DNA from: an uncultured Synechococcus sp.
Lineage (GTDB): Bacteria; Cyanobacteriota; Cyanobacteriia; PCC-6307; Cyanobiaceae
Assembly (NCBI GenBank): GCA_949373155.1
Contig: CASICK010000002.1
Location: 186,001-250,000 of the forward strand
Direction of reading: 5' to 3'
DNA: 64,000 nt
Positions 1-8,641 of this stretch are shown here, piece after piece; within the stretch, counting starts at the first letter, position 1, and every line of letters starts with the position of its first letter. Below the pieces are notes generated by a model. It had not been told where the DNA came from. It saw only the letters and a list, made by a program, of their open reading frames with translations, and ran no database searches. The translations under genes were made by a program, and so were the position numbers.

Positions 1-700
1 AGTCGAAACTGATTCTTGCGCTACTTGCTGCAAATGTATTTCCACAGTACTTATCATCTGTGCACAAGTTTCCGCCCCAAATGCTCTGTACTGATGGCCC
101 TGCGGATACATTAAAAGTTGTAGTGTCTGTCTTTATGAGGTCATATCCAATGCCGATTGAGTTGACAAGATTATTTGCTCCTACTTGATTGAGAGTGTCA
201 TAATCGTAAATGTTTGAGATATAAGCATTTGTTCTGCCTGAAAATGTATATGAATAGCGTAGGTCTAGTTGCCCTTGGTTGGTGTCAGTAGACCCTTCCT
301 TTTCGCCGTCGCTTCTGGAAAAACCATATTCTGTATTTGCTTTAAAGGAAAACAGGTTTACTTCGTCCTTGTATTGCGTGATGAGTTGAGATGTGCTGTC
401 GAGGTCTTGGTCTCGATCTGTATTTGATGCTGTAATCCCTGCTGAAAAGCTCCCTGTCCACCGCTTTTTTTTTGGTTTGGATTTCAAGGATGTTGATTGA
501 ATCTCAAGCTTACCTAAGCTTGGATGTTCGATGACTGTCACGGTATCAGTGCTCTCACCCTTAACCAATGTGCCTTGAATCTTGTCGCCATTGCTAAGGG
601 TTAGTGTAATTGTTTCTGCGGAAGCGATGCGAATTCCGCTTTCTAATAGCAACATCGTTGTCGCGTTTAGGGCGATTGAAAGGCATGCTGTTTTGATCAA
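1..700 (-). CDS. DUF481-type outer-membrane protein, 3' end cut by window
   Basis: Translating the minus strand from 700 down to the window edge gives one uninterrupted frame. It starts with a signal-peptide-like stretch ending in 'IRIASA', then 'ETITLTLSNGDKIQG', a short SH3-like N-terminal part, and then alternating polar/hydrophobic strands ('GSFSAGITASNTDRDQDLD', 'LRYSYTFSGRTNAYI', 'NSIGIGYDLIK') typical of the DUF481 (YdiY-like) beta-barrel family. The C-terminus lies outside the window. I chose the TTG at 700 because it gives a complete signal peptide and lies about 30 nt below a TATAAT box; an in-frame ATG at 655 is the alternative. The gene is more AT-rich than its neighbours. Family assignment is by pattern recognition, and the function of the family is poorly known. 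Confidence 0.65.
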   Translation of the reverse strand, partial: MIKTACLSIALNATTMLLLESGIRIASAETITLTLSNGDKIQGTLVKGESTDTVTVIEHPSLGKLEIQSTSLKSKPKKKRWTGSFSAGITASNTDRDQDLDSTSQLITQYKDEVNLFSFKANTEYGFSRSDGEKEGSTDTNQGQLDLRYSYTFSGRTNAYISNIYDYDTLNQVGANNLVNSIGIGYDLIKTDTTTFNVSAGPSVQSIWGGNLCTDDKYCGNTFAASSARISFD

Positions 701-734
701 GATGGAAGGCTTGTGTTTCTTTTCCGAATATTAC

Positions 735-770
735 ATTATATCGAAAGATTTACTAGTGCCTTTTTGTCAA
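735..770 (-). promoter_or_regulatory. Candidate promoter for the DUF481 gene
   Basis: On the minus strand a perfect TATAAT lies at 740-735, about 35 nt upstream of the TTG start at 700. A perfect TTGACA lies at 770-765, but the 24-nt spacer is too long for a standard sigma-70 pair, so the -35 may be coincidental. A transcript starting near 728 would have a 5' leader of about 28 nt. Confidence 0.4.
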
Positions 771-779
771 GGTGGATAG

Positions 780-1151
780 GTGCGAGCCCATGTCAGAGGG
801 GTTGGGTTGGTGATCCATGTTCCAGTGAGATTGATTGACCAGACTTTGAAGTGGAAAAAACTGTACTGAGTTGTTTGTTTAGTTTTTGATTGCTTGAAAC
901 TGACTCTGTCCTACCTAATCTGTCACTGATCCAAGGCGGTCCAATGTTCTAATCTTCGTTGCATCCAACCATAAGATGATTATTTGATTATCTAAGTGCT
1001 TCCCACGAATAGCTAGCCATGAAATCTATTTTTTTCTATTTTAGAAGTTTGTTGCAGAGATGATTGCGCTTCGTTGGCTCGAGCTCCTTTCATGAAAAGA
1101 CCAAGGCTCAGCACCGCATTTGCGATACGTGTTTTTTTATCTGGGTTCTAT
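780..1151. other. Intergenic stretch, no gene seen
   Basis: About 370 nt, AT-rich, between the divergent start of the DUF481 gene and the 3' end of hemL. Both strands hold only very short ORFs (under 30 codons) without ribosome-binding sites. I saw no tRNA, strong hairpin terminator or repeat. Confidence 0.6.
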
Positions 1152-2468
1152 TCAGGAGATTGCAGCGAAGCTTTCTCGGAAAGCCTTGATGGTTGCGTCG
1201 ATGTCTTCATCGGAATGGGCAAGCGACGTGAAGCCTGCTTCAAATGCAGATGGTGCAAGGTAAACACCGCGTTCAAGCATCGCTCTATGCAGTTGTCCAA
1301 ACCTCACTGCATCGGTTGTTTTCGCTTCTTCAAAATTTCGGACTGGACCCTCACAGAGGAAAAAGCCAAACATGGCACCAACGCTGCCCCCGGTGATCGG
1401 AAGACCAGCCTCGCGGCCCGCTTCCAGGATTCCTTGAATTAAGCGTTCGGTTGTAGCGGTGAGCTTTTCGTAACTGCCTGGCTGCTTGAGCAATTCGAGT
1501 GTTTTGATCCCAGCCGTCATTGCCAAAGGATTGCCACTCAATGTGCCTGCTTGATACATAGGGCCAGCTGGAGACACCATTTCCATAATTTCTCTGCGAC
1601 CGCCATAAGCACCAACAGGCAACCCTCCTCCGATGACCTTGCCCATCGTGGTGAGATCTGGAGTCACTCCAAAGTGAGCTTGGGCCCCGCCGTAGCTGAT
1701 ACGGAATCCAGTCATCACTTCATCAAAGACCAGAAGTGCACCGTTTTCTTTGGTGAGTTCGCGCAAACCCTCCAAAAATCCTGGCTCAGGTTGGATGAAC
1801 CCTGCATTTCCAACAATCGGTTCGAGAATCACCCCGGCGATTGCGTCAGGGTTCTCAGCGAAGAGCTGCTTCACCGATTCCAGATCGTTGTAAGGAGCGG
1901 TCAGCGTGTTTGCTGTGGTGCTCCGTGGCACTCCGGGCGAATCGGGTAAGCCGAGTGTTGCCACACCAGAGCCAGCTTTGACGAGGAACATGTCCGCATG
2001 GCCGTGGTAACAGCCTTCGAACTTGATGATCTTGTCGCGCCCCGTGAATGCTCGGATCAAGCGCAGCATCGACATGCAGGCTTCTGTGCCGCTATTCACA
2101 AAGCGGACCATCTCCACGCTGGGGACGGCTTCAATCACCATCTCCGCCAGGGTGTTTTCTAATGCGCAGGGAGCACCAAAGCTTGTGCCTTTCTCAATGG
2201 CTTCTTGGAGAGCGCTAATGACTTCTGGATGGGCATGACCGCAGATCGCTGGCCCCCAGCTGCCGATGTAGTCCACGTATTTATTTCCATCAACATCCCA
2301 GGCGTAAGGGCCTTTGACCCGATCGAACACGATGGGTTGTCCTCCGACCGACTTGAAGGCGCGCACCGGAGAGCTCACGCCTCCAGGCATCAGATCCTTG
2401 GCAGCATTGAAAATGGCCTCGGAGTTGCTGGTGTTCAGAGTGGAAGCAGTCACGGGGACGGGAGCCAA
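1152..2468 (-). CDS. hemL: Glutamate-1-semialdehyde 2,1-aminomutase
   Basis: Converts glutamate-1-semialdehyde to 5-aminolevulinate, the last step of the C5 route that feeds haem, chlorophyll and bilin synthesis. It is a PLP enzyme of aminotransferase class III. '[14 protein letters not shown]' near residues 25-38, '[12 protein letters not shown]' near 151-162, 'FDEVMTGFR' near 248-256 and the PLP-binding Lys277 in '[15 protein letters not shown]' are all present. The length of 438 aa is within a few residues of the family norm. The gene stands alone on the minus strand, divergent from glcD; hemC and hemH, which act later in the pathway, lie elsewhere in the window. Confidence 0.96.
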   Translation of the reverse strand: MAPVPVTASTLNTSNSEAIFNAAKDLMPGGVSSPVRAFKSVGGQPIVFDRVKGPYAWDVDGNKYVDYIGSWGPAICGHAHPEVISALQEAIEKGTSFGAPCALENTLAEMVIEAVPSVEMVRFVNSGTEACMSMLRLIRAFTGRDKIIKFEGCYHGHADMFLVKAGSGVATLGLPDSPGVPRSTTANTLTAPYNDLESVKQLFAENPDAIAGVILEPIVGNAGFIQPEPGFLEGLRELTKENGALLVFDEVMTGFRISYGGAQAHFGVTPDLTTMGKVIGGGLPVGAYGGRREIMEMVSPAGPMYQAGTLSGNPLAMTAGIKTLELLKQPGSYEKLTATTERLIQGILEAGREAGLPITGGSVGAMFGFFLCEGPVRNFEEAKTTDAVRFGQLHRAMLERGVYLAPSAFEAGFTSLAHSDEDIDATIKAFRESFAAIS

Positions 2469-2589
2469 AGGGCAGTTGCAAACCGTGCAATATCTTGACC
2501 CAAGATCGGCCCGATGTGTTTTTTCTGTAGTTGAAGCCTAAGAATTGATGACAAAACTGCCTAAGTTGCCTTAGTTCGGCACGTCATCA

Positions 2590-4062
2590 GTGAACTACGA
2601 CTGGCCAGCGCTTGAGCGGGAGTTGAGAGGTTTCCTCCCGTCAAAATCGGTCGTCGCGAGGCGGCAGGAATTGCTCTCTTACGACTGTGATGGTCTCACC
2701 ATGGATCGGCACATGCCGAAGCTGGCGGTGTTGCCAGAAACGGCCGATGAGGTCGCCCAAATCTTGGCCTGTTGCCACCGCCAGGGCATTCCTTTTGTGG
2801 CTCGAGGGAGTGGCACTGGGCTTTCAGGTGGTGCGCTGGTGGAGCAAGAAGCGCTTCTGGTCGTGACCAGTCGTATGCGCCGAATTCTCAAGATTGATCT
2901 CGAGAATCAGACGATCACGGTGGAGCCCGGTGTGATCAACAGTTGGGTGAGCCGTGCGGTGGTTGGTGATGGCTTTTATTACGCCCCAGATCCTTCGAGT
3001 CAGGTGGTCTGCAGCATCGGCGGCAATATCGCTGAAAATTCAGGTGGTGTTCATTGCTTGAAGTACGGCGTCACCAGCAACCATGTGCTCGCCTTGGATG
3101 TTGTGCTGCCGGATGGCACACCCACGCGCCTTGGAACCTCGCTGTGCGATGCCGCTGAGCTCGATCTGCGGGGCGTGTTTATTGGGAGTGAGGGCACGCT
3201 TGGAATTGCCACGGCGATCACGCTTCGCTTGTTGCATGCTCCCGATGCAGTTGGCGTGTTGCTGGCAGATTTTCCTTCCATGCAGGCCGCTGGAGAGGCT
3301 GTGCGCTTGATCACTCGCGCTGGGGTCTTACCGGCTGGGCTCGAAATCATGGATCAAACCTGCATCAAGGCGGTGAATGAAGCGTTTGGAGAAGAGGAGT
3401 ATCCACCGGAGGCTGGAGCTGTTTTATTGATTGAGCTTGATGGCCAGCAATCGGAGGTCAAGCAAGCAGTGACGGTCACCTCGGCCCTTTGTCGAGAGGC
3501 TGGGGCCGGCGATATTCGTGAAGCCTGGAGTGAAGAGGATCGTGCCCGTCTATGGAAGGGACGCAAAAGCGCCATTTCAGCGCTTGGCCGGCAATATCCC
3601 AGCTATTACCTCCAAGACGGCGTGGTGCCGCGTACGGCTCTCCCGAGGGTTCTCAAGGCCATCGATCAGCTCAGTGCGGAACACGGTCTGGTGGTGGCGA
3701 ATGTGTTCCACGCTGGTGATGGCAACCTGCATCCGCTGATCCTGTATCGCTCATCAGAAAAGGGTGTTAATGAACGGGTGAAGGCACTCGGAGGCGCGAT
3801 CATGCATCTTTGCCTTGAGGTGGGCGGCAGCATCAGCGGTGAACACGGCGTTGGCAGCGATAAGCGCTGTTATCTCGACCAAATGTTCAGCGCTGACGAT
3901 CTGGTCAGCATGCAATGGGTTCGGCTTGCTTTTGATCCGCTTGGCCGTGCGAATCCCGGAAAAATTTTTCCAACACCACAGAGCTGCGGCGAGTCAATGC
4001 GACGTTCTGTGCAGTTGCAGGCGGAGGGACAATCGCTTCCTGAAGAAGCAATTGTGTATTGA
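2590..4062 (+). CDS. glcD: Glycolate oxidase subunit GlcD-like FAD dehydrogenase
   Basis: FAD-linked 2-hydroxyacid dehydrogenase, 490 aa from a GTG start. The PCMH-type FAD domain shows 'VARGSGTGLSGGAL' near residue 70 and 'CSIGGNIAENSGGVH' near 140. The C-terminal cap has 'FHAGDGNLHPLI' and 'SGEHGVGSDKRCYL', the usual FAD-linked oxidase C-terminal motifs. In cyanobacteria such a protein is expected to oxidise glycolate from photorespiration, possibly with GlcE/GlcF partners, which are not adjacent here; D-lactate is the main alternative substrate. It converges on xth with only a 2-nt gap. Confidence 0.9.
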   Translation: MNYDWPALERELRGFLPSKSVVARRQELLSYDCDGLTMDRHMPKLAVLPETADEVAQILACCHRQGIPFVARGSGTGLSGGALVEQEALLVVTSRMRRILKIDLENQTITVEPGVINSWVSRAVVGDGFYYAPDPSSQVVCSIGGNIAENSGGVHCLKYGVTSNHVLALDVVLPDGTPTRLGTSLCDAAELDLRGVFIGSEGTLGIATAITLRLLHAPDAVGVLLADFPSMQAAGEAVRLITRAGVLPAGLEIMDQTCIKAVNEAFGEEEYPPEAGAVLLIELDGQQSEVKQAVTVTSALCREAGAGDIREAWSEEDRARLWKGRKSAISALGRQYPSYYLQDGVVPRTALPRVLKAIDQLSAEHGLVVANVFHAGDGNLHPLILYRSSEKGVNERVKALGGAIMHLCLEVGGSISGEHGVGSDKRCYLDQMFSADDLVSMQWVRLAFDPLGRANPGKIFPTPQSCGESMRRSVQLQAEGQSLPEEAIVY

Positions 4063-4064
4063 AA

Positions 4065-4889
4065 TCAGTCCTCGGCCTCATCGTCGTCTTCTAAGTCCCA
4101 GGCCAGGTCAACCACTACAGGTGCGTGGTCGCTGGGTTGGATCCGTCCCCGTTCCTGCTTGTCGATCGAACAGCTTCGCGCGAGCTCCCGAAGCGTTTCA
4201 TCGAGATACACGTGATCGATTCGCCAGCCACGATCTCGGTCCCAAGCACCACTGCGGTAATCCCACCAGCTCCAATGGCCGCTGTTCGGTTCAAACAGAC
4301 GAAAGGCGTCCTGAAGATCAGGACCTAAGGCCGCTCTTAACGCGTCCCGTTCGCGATCTGAGGCCATGATCCCCCCGGATAAACGATCAGGATCAGGGAG
4401 GTCTCGCGCTTCAAGGCCGATATTGAAATCTCCCACCACACAGAGCGGTTCATCTCTGGTTTGGATGGCCCTGAGGTAGCGCTCCAGACAGGCCAGCCAG
4501 TTGAGTTTGTAACTGTATTTATCTGAGCTGAGACTCGATCCATTCGGGACATACAAATTCACGACTCGAACACCATCGATGAGTGCGCTGATGACGCGTT
4601 TTTGAGCACTAAGTTCCTCGGCTTCTGCGTCGTCCATGAGCTCTGCACTGAAACCCATCCGCACGTCTTCAAGGGATGTGCGACTGATCAGTGCAACGCC
4701 GTTGTAGGCCTTCTGTCCGTAAAACTGAACTTGATATCCCCTCTGGAGAAAAGGCTCTAGCGGAAATTGAGGATCATCAACCTTGGTTTCCTGCAATGCC
4801 AGCAGGTCTACTTCCGAATGTTCAAGCCAATTCAGAACATGATCCAGTCGGGTTCGCACTGAATTGACATTCCAGCTGGCGATTTGCAC
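4065..4889 (-). CDS. xth: Exodeoxyribonuclease III / AP endonuclease
   Basis: DNA-repair endonuclease of the EEP (exonuclease-endonuclease-phosphatase) superfamily that cleaves at abasic sites and degrades 3' ends. All family landmarks appear in order: 'ASWNVNSVRTRL' at the N-terminus, catalytic Glu in 'LQETKVDD', 'VGDFNI' in the middle, 'WRIDHVYLD' and the terminal 'SDHAPVVVDL'. The length of 274 aa is normal, with a short acidic tail. It stands alone and converges with glcD. Confidence 0.94.
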   Translation of the reverse strand: MQIASWNVNSVRTRLDHVLNWLEHSEVDLLALQETKVDDPQFPLEPFLQRGYQVQFYGQKAYNGVALISRTSLEDVRMGFSAELMDDAEAEELSAQKRVISALIDGVRVVNLYVPNGSSLSSDKYSYKLNWLACLERYLRAIQTRDEPLCVVGDFNIGLEARDLPDPDRLSGGIMASDRERDALRAALGPDLQDAFRLFEPNSGHWSWWDYRSGAWDRDRGWRIDHVYLDETLRELARSCSIDKQERGRIQPSDHAPVVVDLAWDLEDDDEAED

Positions 4890-4949
4890 GGATGATGCGG
4901 CTTCTGAAGGTGACCCTTAGCATCAGGCCGATCTTTGGGAGCTGAGAAC

Positions 4950-5255
4950 GTGCCATCGCTTACCGCGTTAAGACCTCATCTTCTTGGGCTCATCAGTGCG
5001 ATGTCGCTGGTCACTCCCGTAGACGTTTTGGCTCAAGAAAGCCCGATGGGTAGCGGTTATCAGTCTCCCCAGCAGCGTGATGTGTTCCAAACCGTGCCAG
5101 GCCAGAACGACCAGGATTCGGTGCTTGACGCCACCAACCCCATGGACTTAATGAATCGGTTGCGCAGGGCCAATGCGATGAATGACGCCACACCGCCCGG
5201 CGACGCCATCGATGCGGCGCTTAAGGCTTTTGAGTCGTCTCAGCCAGCGCCTTAG
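4950..5255 (+). CDS. Small secreted protein of unknown function
   Basis: About 101 aa. A start at the GTG at 4950 gives a compact signal peptide (basic 'LRPH', hydrophobic 'LLGLISAMSLVTPV', 'VLAQ' cleavage site); a TTG at 4935 is also in frame. The mature part is acidic and low in hydrophobicity, with 'DVFQTVPGQNDQDSV' and 'NPMDLMNRLRRANAMND', suggesting a soluble periplasmic or thylakoid-lumen protein. No family recognised. Its stop overlaps the stop of the convergent downstream gene by 4 nt. Confidence 0.65.
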   Translation: MPSLTALRPHLLGLISAMSLVTPVDVLAQESPMGSGYQSPQQRDVFQTVPGQNDQDSVLDATNPMDLMNRLRRANAMNDATPPGDAIDAALKAFESSQPAP

Positions 5256-6031
5256 GGGGGAGAGGGCAGCAGGGTTGCGCGATGATTTACCGCTCTGTCC
5301 TCTTCCTTTCGGAAGGAGTCAAGTTGCCAGCGCACCGCTAGCTGATCGAGGGCTTGCTTGTTCTTTTCGTTGACCGAAAGACGGTTTCGGACCCTTAGCA
5401 ATACCTCTTGCGAAAGCTGTCCCTGTCCCTTGTCTCGATGGAGCAGGGCGAGGGCGAGCAGGGGTTGCATACGTTCTGGAGTTTCTGCGGCAACGATGCG
5501 GTATGTGGCGATGGCTGCGTTGTCTTGCCCCGAGAGACGTTGCAGATCAGCGAGGCGCAATCCAAGCGAAAGTCGTTGACCTTTAGGGGTTTGCTTGAAA
5601 CGATCGTTTGTCTGTTCCAAAGCGGTGGCCTGACGCTTTGTTCCCACAGCCAAGATCAGTTGGAAGTTTTTTACCTCTGGGCGATTGGGCCATAGGGCTT
5701 GAAGGGTGATGAGCTCACGCCCTGCTCCATCGCGATCACCTCGTTGGAGCTTCATTTGGGCCAGAAGCAAGCGCCAACGCCACTCGCGTGGATGGGAGAG
5801 GGCGAGTTGCTCCAGTCTTTGCTCTGGCTCAATGGCTTGAGGGGCCTTTGTCTTGGCTCGATGTTCGACAGGCTTGACGGGTGACTGCAGCTGTTGATTG
5901 GTCTGTTGATCTGCCTTTGGATGTTGATTCAGTGATTGGGCTACAAACCAGCCTGTGATCAGGGCCAAAGGAAGTCCCAATCCCATCATCCATCGATCTC
6001 GAACCGCCTGTAGTCGGTTAGCGCCGGGCAA
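5252..6031 (-). CDS. Membrane-anchored TPR-like protein
   Basis: The reading frame stays open up to 6373, but that part overlaps a better-supported plus-strand gene and has no signal-like sequence. A TTG at 6031 (or ATG at 5989) gives a protein with one N-terminal membrane segment ('WMMGLGLPLALITGWFVAQSL'-like). This is followed by a Gln/Lys-rich linker and helical repeats resembling tetratricopeptide units ('PREWRWRLLLAQMKLQRGD', 'LLALALLHRDKGQG'). Such proteins usually scaffold complexes at the membrane; no specific role can be assigned. The start is uncertain. Confidence 0.65.
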   Translation of the reverse strand: MPGANRLQAVRDRWMMGLGLPLALITGWFVAQSLNQHPKADQQTNQQLQSPVKPVEHRAKTKAPQAIEPEQRLEQLALSHPREWRWRLLLAQMKLQRGDRDGAGRELITLQALWPNRPEVKNFQLILAVGTKRQATALEQTNDRFKQTPKGQRLSLGLRLADLQRLSGQDNAAIATYRIVAAETPERMQPLLALALLHRDKGQGQLSQEVLLRVRNRLSVNEKNKQALDQLAVRWQLDSFRKEEDRAVNHRATLLPSPP

Positions 6032-6118
6032 TCTGCATGGGGAGTGCTGAGACCACTGTGAATCGAATCCCCCGAGCTGGCTAGAGTTCTCAAAGGCAAA
6101 TGGAAGCCACTCACAGCA

Positions 6119-6790
6119 ATGCGCGACCATCCGATTTCCCCGGTTACAGAACCCCTCCAGTACCGGGCGATCGGTGTTGTTAGGGGCGTCTATCGACCGG
6201 AATCTGACGATCAGCTGACCCGGGGAGTCTTGATCGATTCCGATGGCAATGAATTGGAGGCTGTCGTTCTTGGCAGGATGCTTACCCTCATGCGTCGTCA
6301 TCTCGATATGACAACGCCTCACCTTTGGGTGGTGTATCCACGCTGCCGTGAATCTGATCAGCTGCATCTGCAAATTGCAGGAATTTGGGAGCCGAGCACG
6401 TTGGCGACAGCTGAGTCCTCGGATGCCGAAGCCGTGGATGCCGAAGCCTCAGAAGCCCAGGGTTCCTTGGATCAACTTCCAGAAGGCGACGACTTCTTCT
6501 CGATTCGCGGCGAATTGATTTTCACGAAGCCAGAAGCTAATGAGCTCGTCGTGAAGGTGCGGCAGCTGCCTCGAGCTGATGGATTCCGTCCTTTGCCGTT
6601 CAAAGTTCAGCTCACAGGAGAGCTGCCACTCGAGCATTTAAGGCATTTCGTCAGCTTGGATGTGCGCCGTCAAGGACAGCTCCTCGCTGTTGAGGCCGTT
6701 GAAGTGATTGCACCGATGCCAACGCGAGGCGGAAAAGGCAGGGAGGGATCCCGTAAGGGAGGTGCCCGTCCCCGACCTGCCAGCACCTGA
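6119..6790 (+). CDS. Conserved hypothetical protein, cyanobacterial type
   Basis: 223 aa from ATG. A globular N-terminal half ('YRAIGVVRGVYRPESDDQ', 'LWVVYPRC') is followed by an acidic Ala/Glu linker near residues 95-120. A second beta-rich part ('FFSIRGELIF', 'LPFKVQLTGELPLEH') and a basic Gly/Arg/Lys-rich tail ('RGGKGREGSRKGG') follow. The tail suggests RNA or nucleic-acid contact, but this is inference. It is the first gene of a plus-strand run; the next start is only 4 nt beyond its stop. No named family recognised. Confidence 0.8.
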   Translation: MRDHPISPVTEPLQYRAIGVVRGVYRPESDDQLTRGVLIDSDGNELEAVVLGRMLTLMRRHLDMTTPHLWVVYPRCRESDQLHLQIAGIWEPSTLATAESSDAEAVDAEASEAQGSLDQLPEGDDFFSIRGELIFTKPEANELVVKVRQLPRADGFRPLPFKVQLTGELPLEHLRHFVSLDVRRQGQLLAVEAVEVIAPMPTRGGKGREGSRKGGARPRPAST

Positions 6791-6794
6791 CCTG

Positions 6795-7433
6795 ATGCCG
6801 TCTTCCCCCACCTTCAACACCACTGCCGGTGTCGCGGTGGCTAGCGCCACCGGTTTGGCTGTGTTTGGACCACTGATCGGACTGTCGACGGCATGGATTG
6901 CTCTCGGGTTGGGAGGTGCACTCTTGGGCCTCACCGTTGATGCCGCTCAGTTCAACGGGATGGGAGGCCATCTTTTGGCGGAATCATTGCCTGGCGGTCG
7001 CAACAGATTGCGCAGAGTTGCGTTTCACGAGGCTGGTCACTGGTTGGTTGCTCAAGAGGAAAATCTCGAGGTCAAACGGGTTCTTGTTGGAACCCGTGGT
7101 TGTCTTCAGGCGGGGTTGCGCTGCAACGGTGTCACCGAATTTGCTCTACCCGATCGTGCCCGTTTGCCTCTAGAAGACTTACGTCGCTGGAGCCGGGTTC
7201 TTCAGGCCGGAATGGCTGCGGAAACGCTGCTGGAGGGCCCCCCTCAAGGGGGCGAAGATGACAAGGCTCTGTTGGGACGCATTTGGGGTGTGTCTGGCCA
7301 AGATGTCGATACGGCTCAAAGAGAGCAACGCCGGGCACGTCGAGAGGTCGAGCAGCTTCTGCGTTCGCGCCGCACAGAGATCGAATCGATCGCCAACAGA
7401 TTGCTGGACGGTATGCCTCCAGAGCCAGCATGA
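6795..7433 (+). CDS. HEAGH metalloprotease-like membrane protein without AAA domain
   Basis: 212 aa from ATG. Residues about 12-50 form two hydrophobic segments ('AVASATGLAVFGPLIGLS', 'IALGLGGALLGLTVD'). A zinc-binding HEAGH motif lies at about 78-82, followed by helices with 'MAAETLLEGPPQGGEDDKALL', resembling the zinc-protease domain of FtsH (M41). No Walker motifs are present and there is no room for an AAA module, so this is a stand-alone M41-like protein. The start was set to the ATG at 6795, just after the upstream stop. Its stop overlaps larC by 4 nt (ATGA), indicating translational coupling. The substrate is unknown. Confidence 0.8.
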   Translation: MPSSPTFNTTAGVAVASATGLAVFGPLIGLSTAWIALGLGGALLGLTVDAAQFNGMGGHLLAESLPGGRNRLRRVAFHEAGHWLVAQEENLEVKRVLVGTRGCLQAGLRCNGVTEFALPDRARLPLEDLRRWSRVLQAGMAAETLLEGPPQGGEDDKALLGRIWGVSGQDVDTAQREQRRARREVEQLLRSRRTEIESIANRLLDGMPPEPA

Positions 7434-8641
7434 GTGCATTGGTCATTGATTGTCCAACGGGTCTTGCCGGGGACATGTTGTTGTCGGCAGTCCTGGATTT
7501 AGGAGTGCCGGAGTCGGTTGTTCATGAGCCTTTGCAAGCTCTTGGTCTCGCCAAGGCCTATGGACTCAACGTTGAGGAATCCCAGAGTGGTGGATTGCGT
7601 GGGCTTCGGCTCACGGTGAGCAGCGAGGAACCCAACCCTCCCCATCGTCGCTGGTTAGATCTGCGCGCGTTGATCTCGGAGGCTTTGCTGTCACCTTCCC
7701 TAAAGACAAAGGTGTTGCAGGTGTTTCAGGCCCTGGCTGATGCGGAAGCCACGGTGCATGGTTGTGCCCCTGATCAAGTTCACTTCCATGAGATTGGGGC
7801 GATCGACAGCTTGGTTGATGTGATCGGCGTCTGCGCTGGTATTGAGAACCTTTCCCCTGATTCGATTTATTGCACACCCCCTCCCTCCGGCCATGGTCGA
7901 GTGAAGACGGCCCATGGGGTGCTCCCTGTTCCGGTGCCAGCGGTACTCGAATTGGCAAAGCGTCATCAGCTGCCCCTCCTTACCGGGGAGGATCTTCCTG
8001 CTACTGAGCTCACCACACCCACCGGGTTGGCCTTGGTGGCTGTGCTGGCGGATCACTTTCAACGCCCCTCAAGAATGGAGGTTGAAGCCGTCGGCATTGG
8101 CCTCGGCCATCGCTGTTTGGATCGTCCCAACCTGCTGCGCTTGATCCGCATTCGTGCTGCGAGCAGAACAGAGCCTTGTTGGCAGGAGCTTGTGGTGCAG
8201 GAGGCCTGGATTGACGATGCCACTGCCGAAGAGTTGGCAAGCCTGGCTCAGCACTTGCGTATGGCTGGTGCGTTGGATGTAGTTCAGGGAGCCGTGTTGA
8301 TGAAAAAGCAAAGGCCTGGTACTTCGGTGATCGCCCTTACAACGCCAGATCTGGCTGCTGCCTTGCGGGACGTGTGGTGGCGCCATAGTCCAACCATTGG
8401 CTTAAGGGAGCGCGAACAGGGGCGCTGGGTGCTGCCCCGTCGTTGTGGGGCAAGCACAACCCCTTGGGGCATGATTCGCGCCAAGCAGACGCGCCGACCA
8501 GATGGGACCTTCACTTTGAAATGGGAACAAGATGAACTCCAGCGTGTGTCTGCTGAGGCTGGTCTCACCGTGAGGGAGCTTCGTGATCGCCTCTCTTTTG
8601 AGGCCCATGCTTTTGTGCCCGAAGAGGATTGGCAGTGCTGA
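7430..8641 (+). CDS. larC: LarC-family nickel-insertion protein (DUF111)
   Basis: 403 aa. The N-terminus 'IDCPTGLAGDMLLSAVLDLG' and the motifs 'VHFHEIGAIDSLVDVIG' and 'PPPSGHGRVKTAHG' are characteristic of the LarC/TIGR00299 family. In lactobacilli LarC inserts nickel into the pincer cofactor of lactate racemase. No larA, larB or larE is adjacent, so the client enzyme here is unknown. The ATG at 7430 overlaps the previous stop; longer upstream in-frame sequence is antisense-like and rejected. Confidence 0.88.
   Translation: MSALVIDCPTGLAGDMLLSAVLDLGVPESVVHEPLQALGLAKAYGLNVEESQSGGLRGLRLTVSSEEPNPPHRRWLDLRALISEALLSPSLKTKVLQVFQALADAEATVHGCAPDQVHFHEIGAIDSLVDVIGVCAGIENLSPDSIYCTPPPSGHGRVKTAHGVLPVPVPAVLELAKRHQLPLLTGEDLPATELTTPTGLALVAVLADHFQRPSRMEVEAVGIGLGHRCLDRPNLLRLIRIRAASRTEPCWQELVVQEAWIDDATAEELASLAQHLRMAGALDVVQGAVLMKKQRPGTSVIALTTPDLAAALRDVWWRHSPTIGLREREQGRWVLPRRCGASTTPWGMIRAKQTRRPDGTFTLKWEQDELQRVSAEAGLTVRELRDRLSFEAHAFVPEEDWQC

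Noticed and set aside
1074..1442. Plus-strand 122-codon frame near the hemL end
   Set aside because: Antisense to hemL with composition typical of a reverse-strand shadow.
6032..6373. N-terminal extension of the TPR-like gene
   Set aside because: Overlaps the well-supported plus-strand gene at 6119 and has no signal or homology features.
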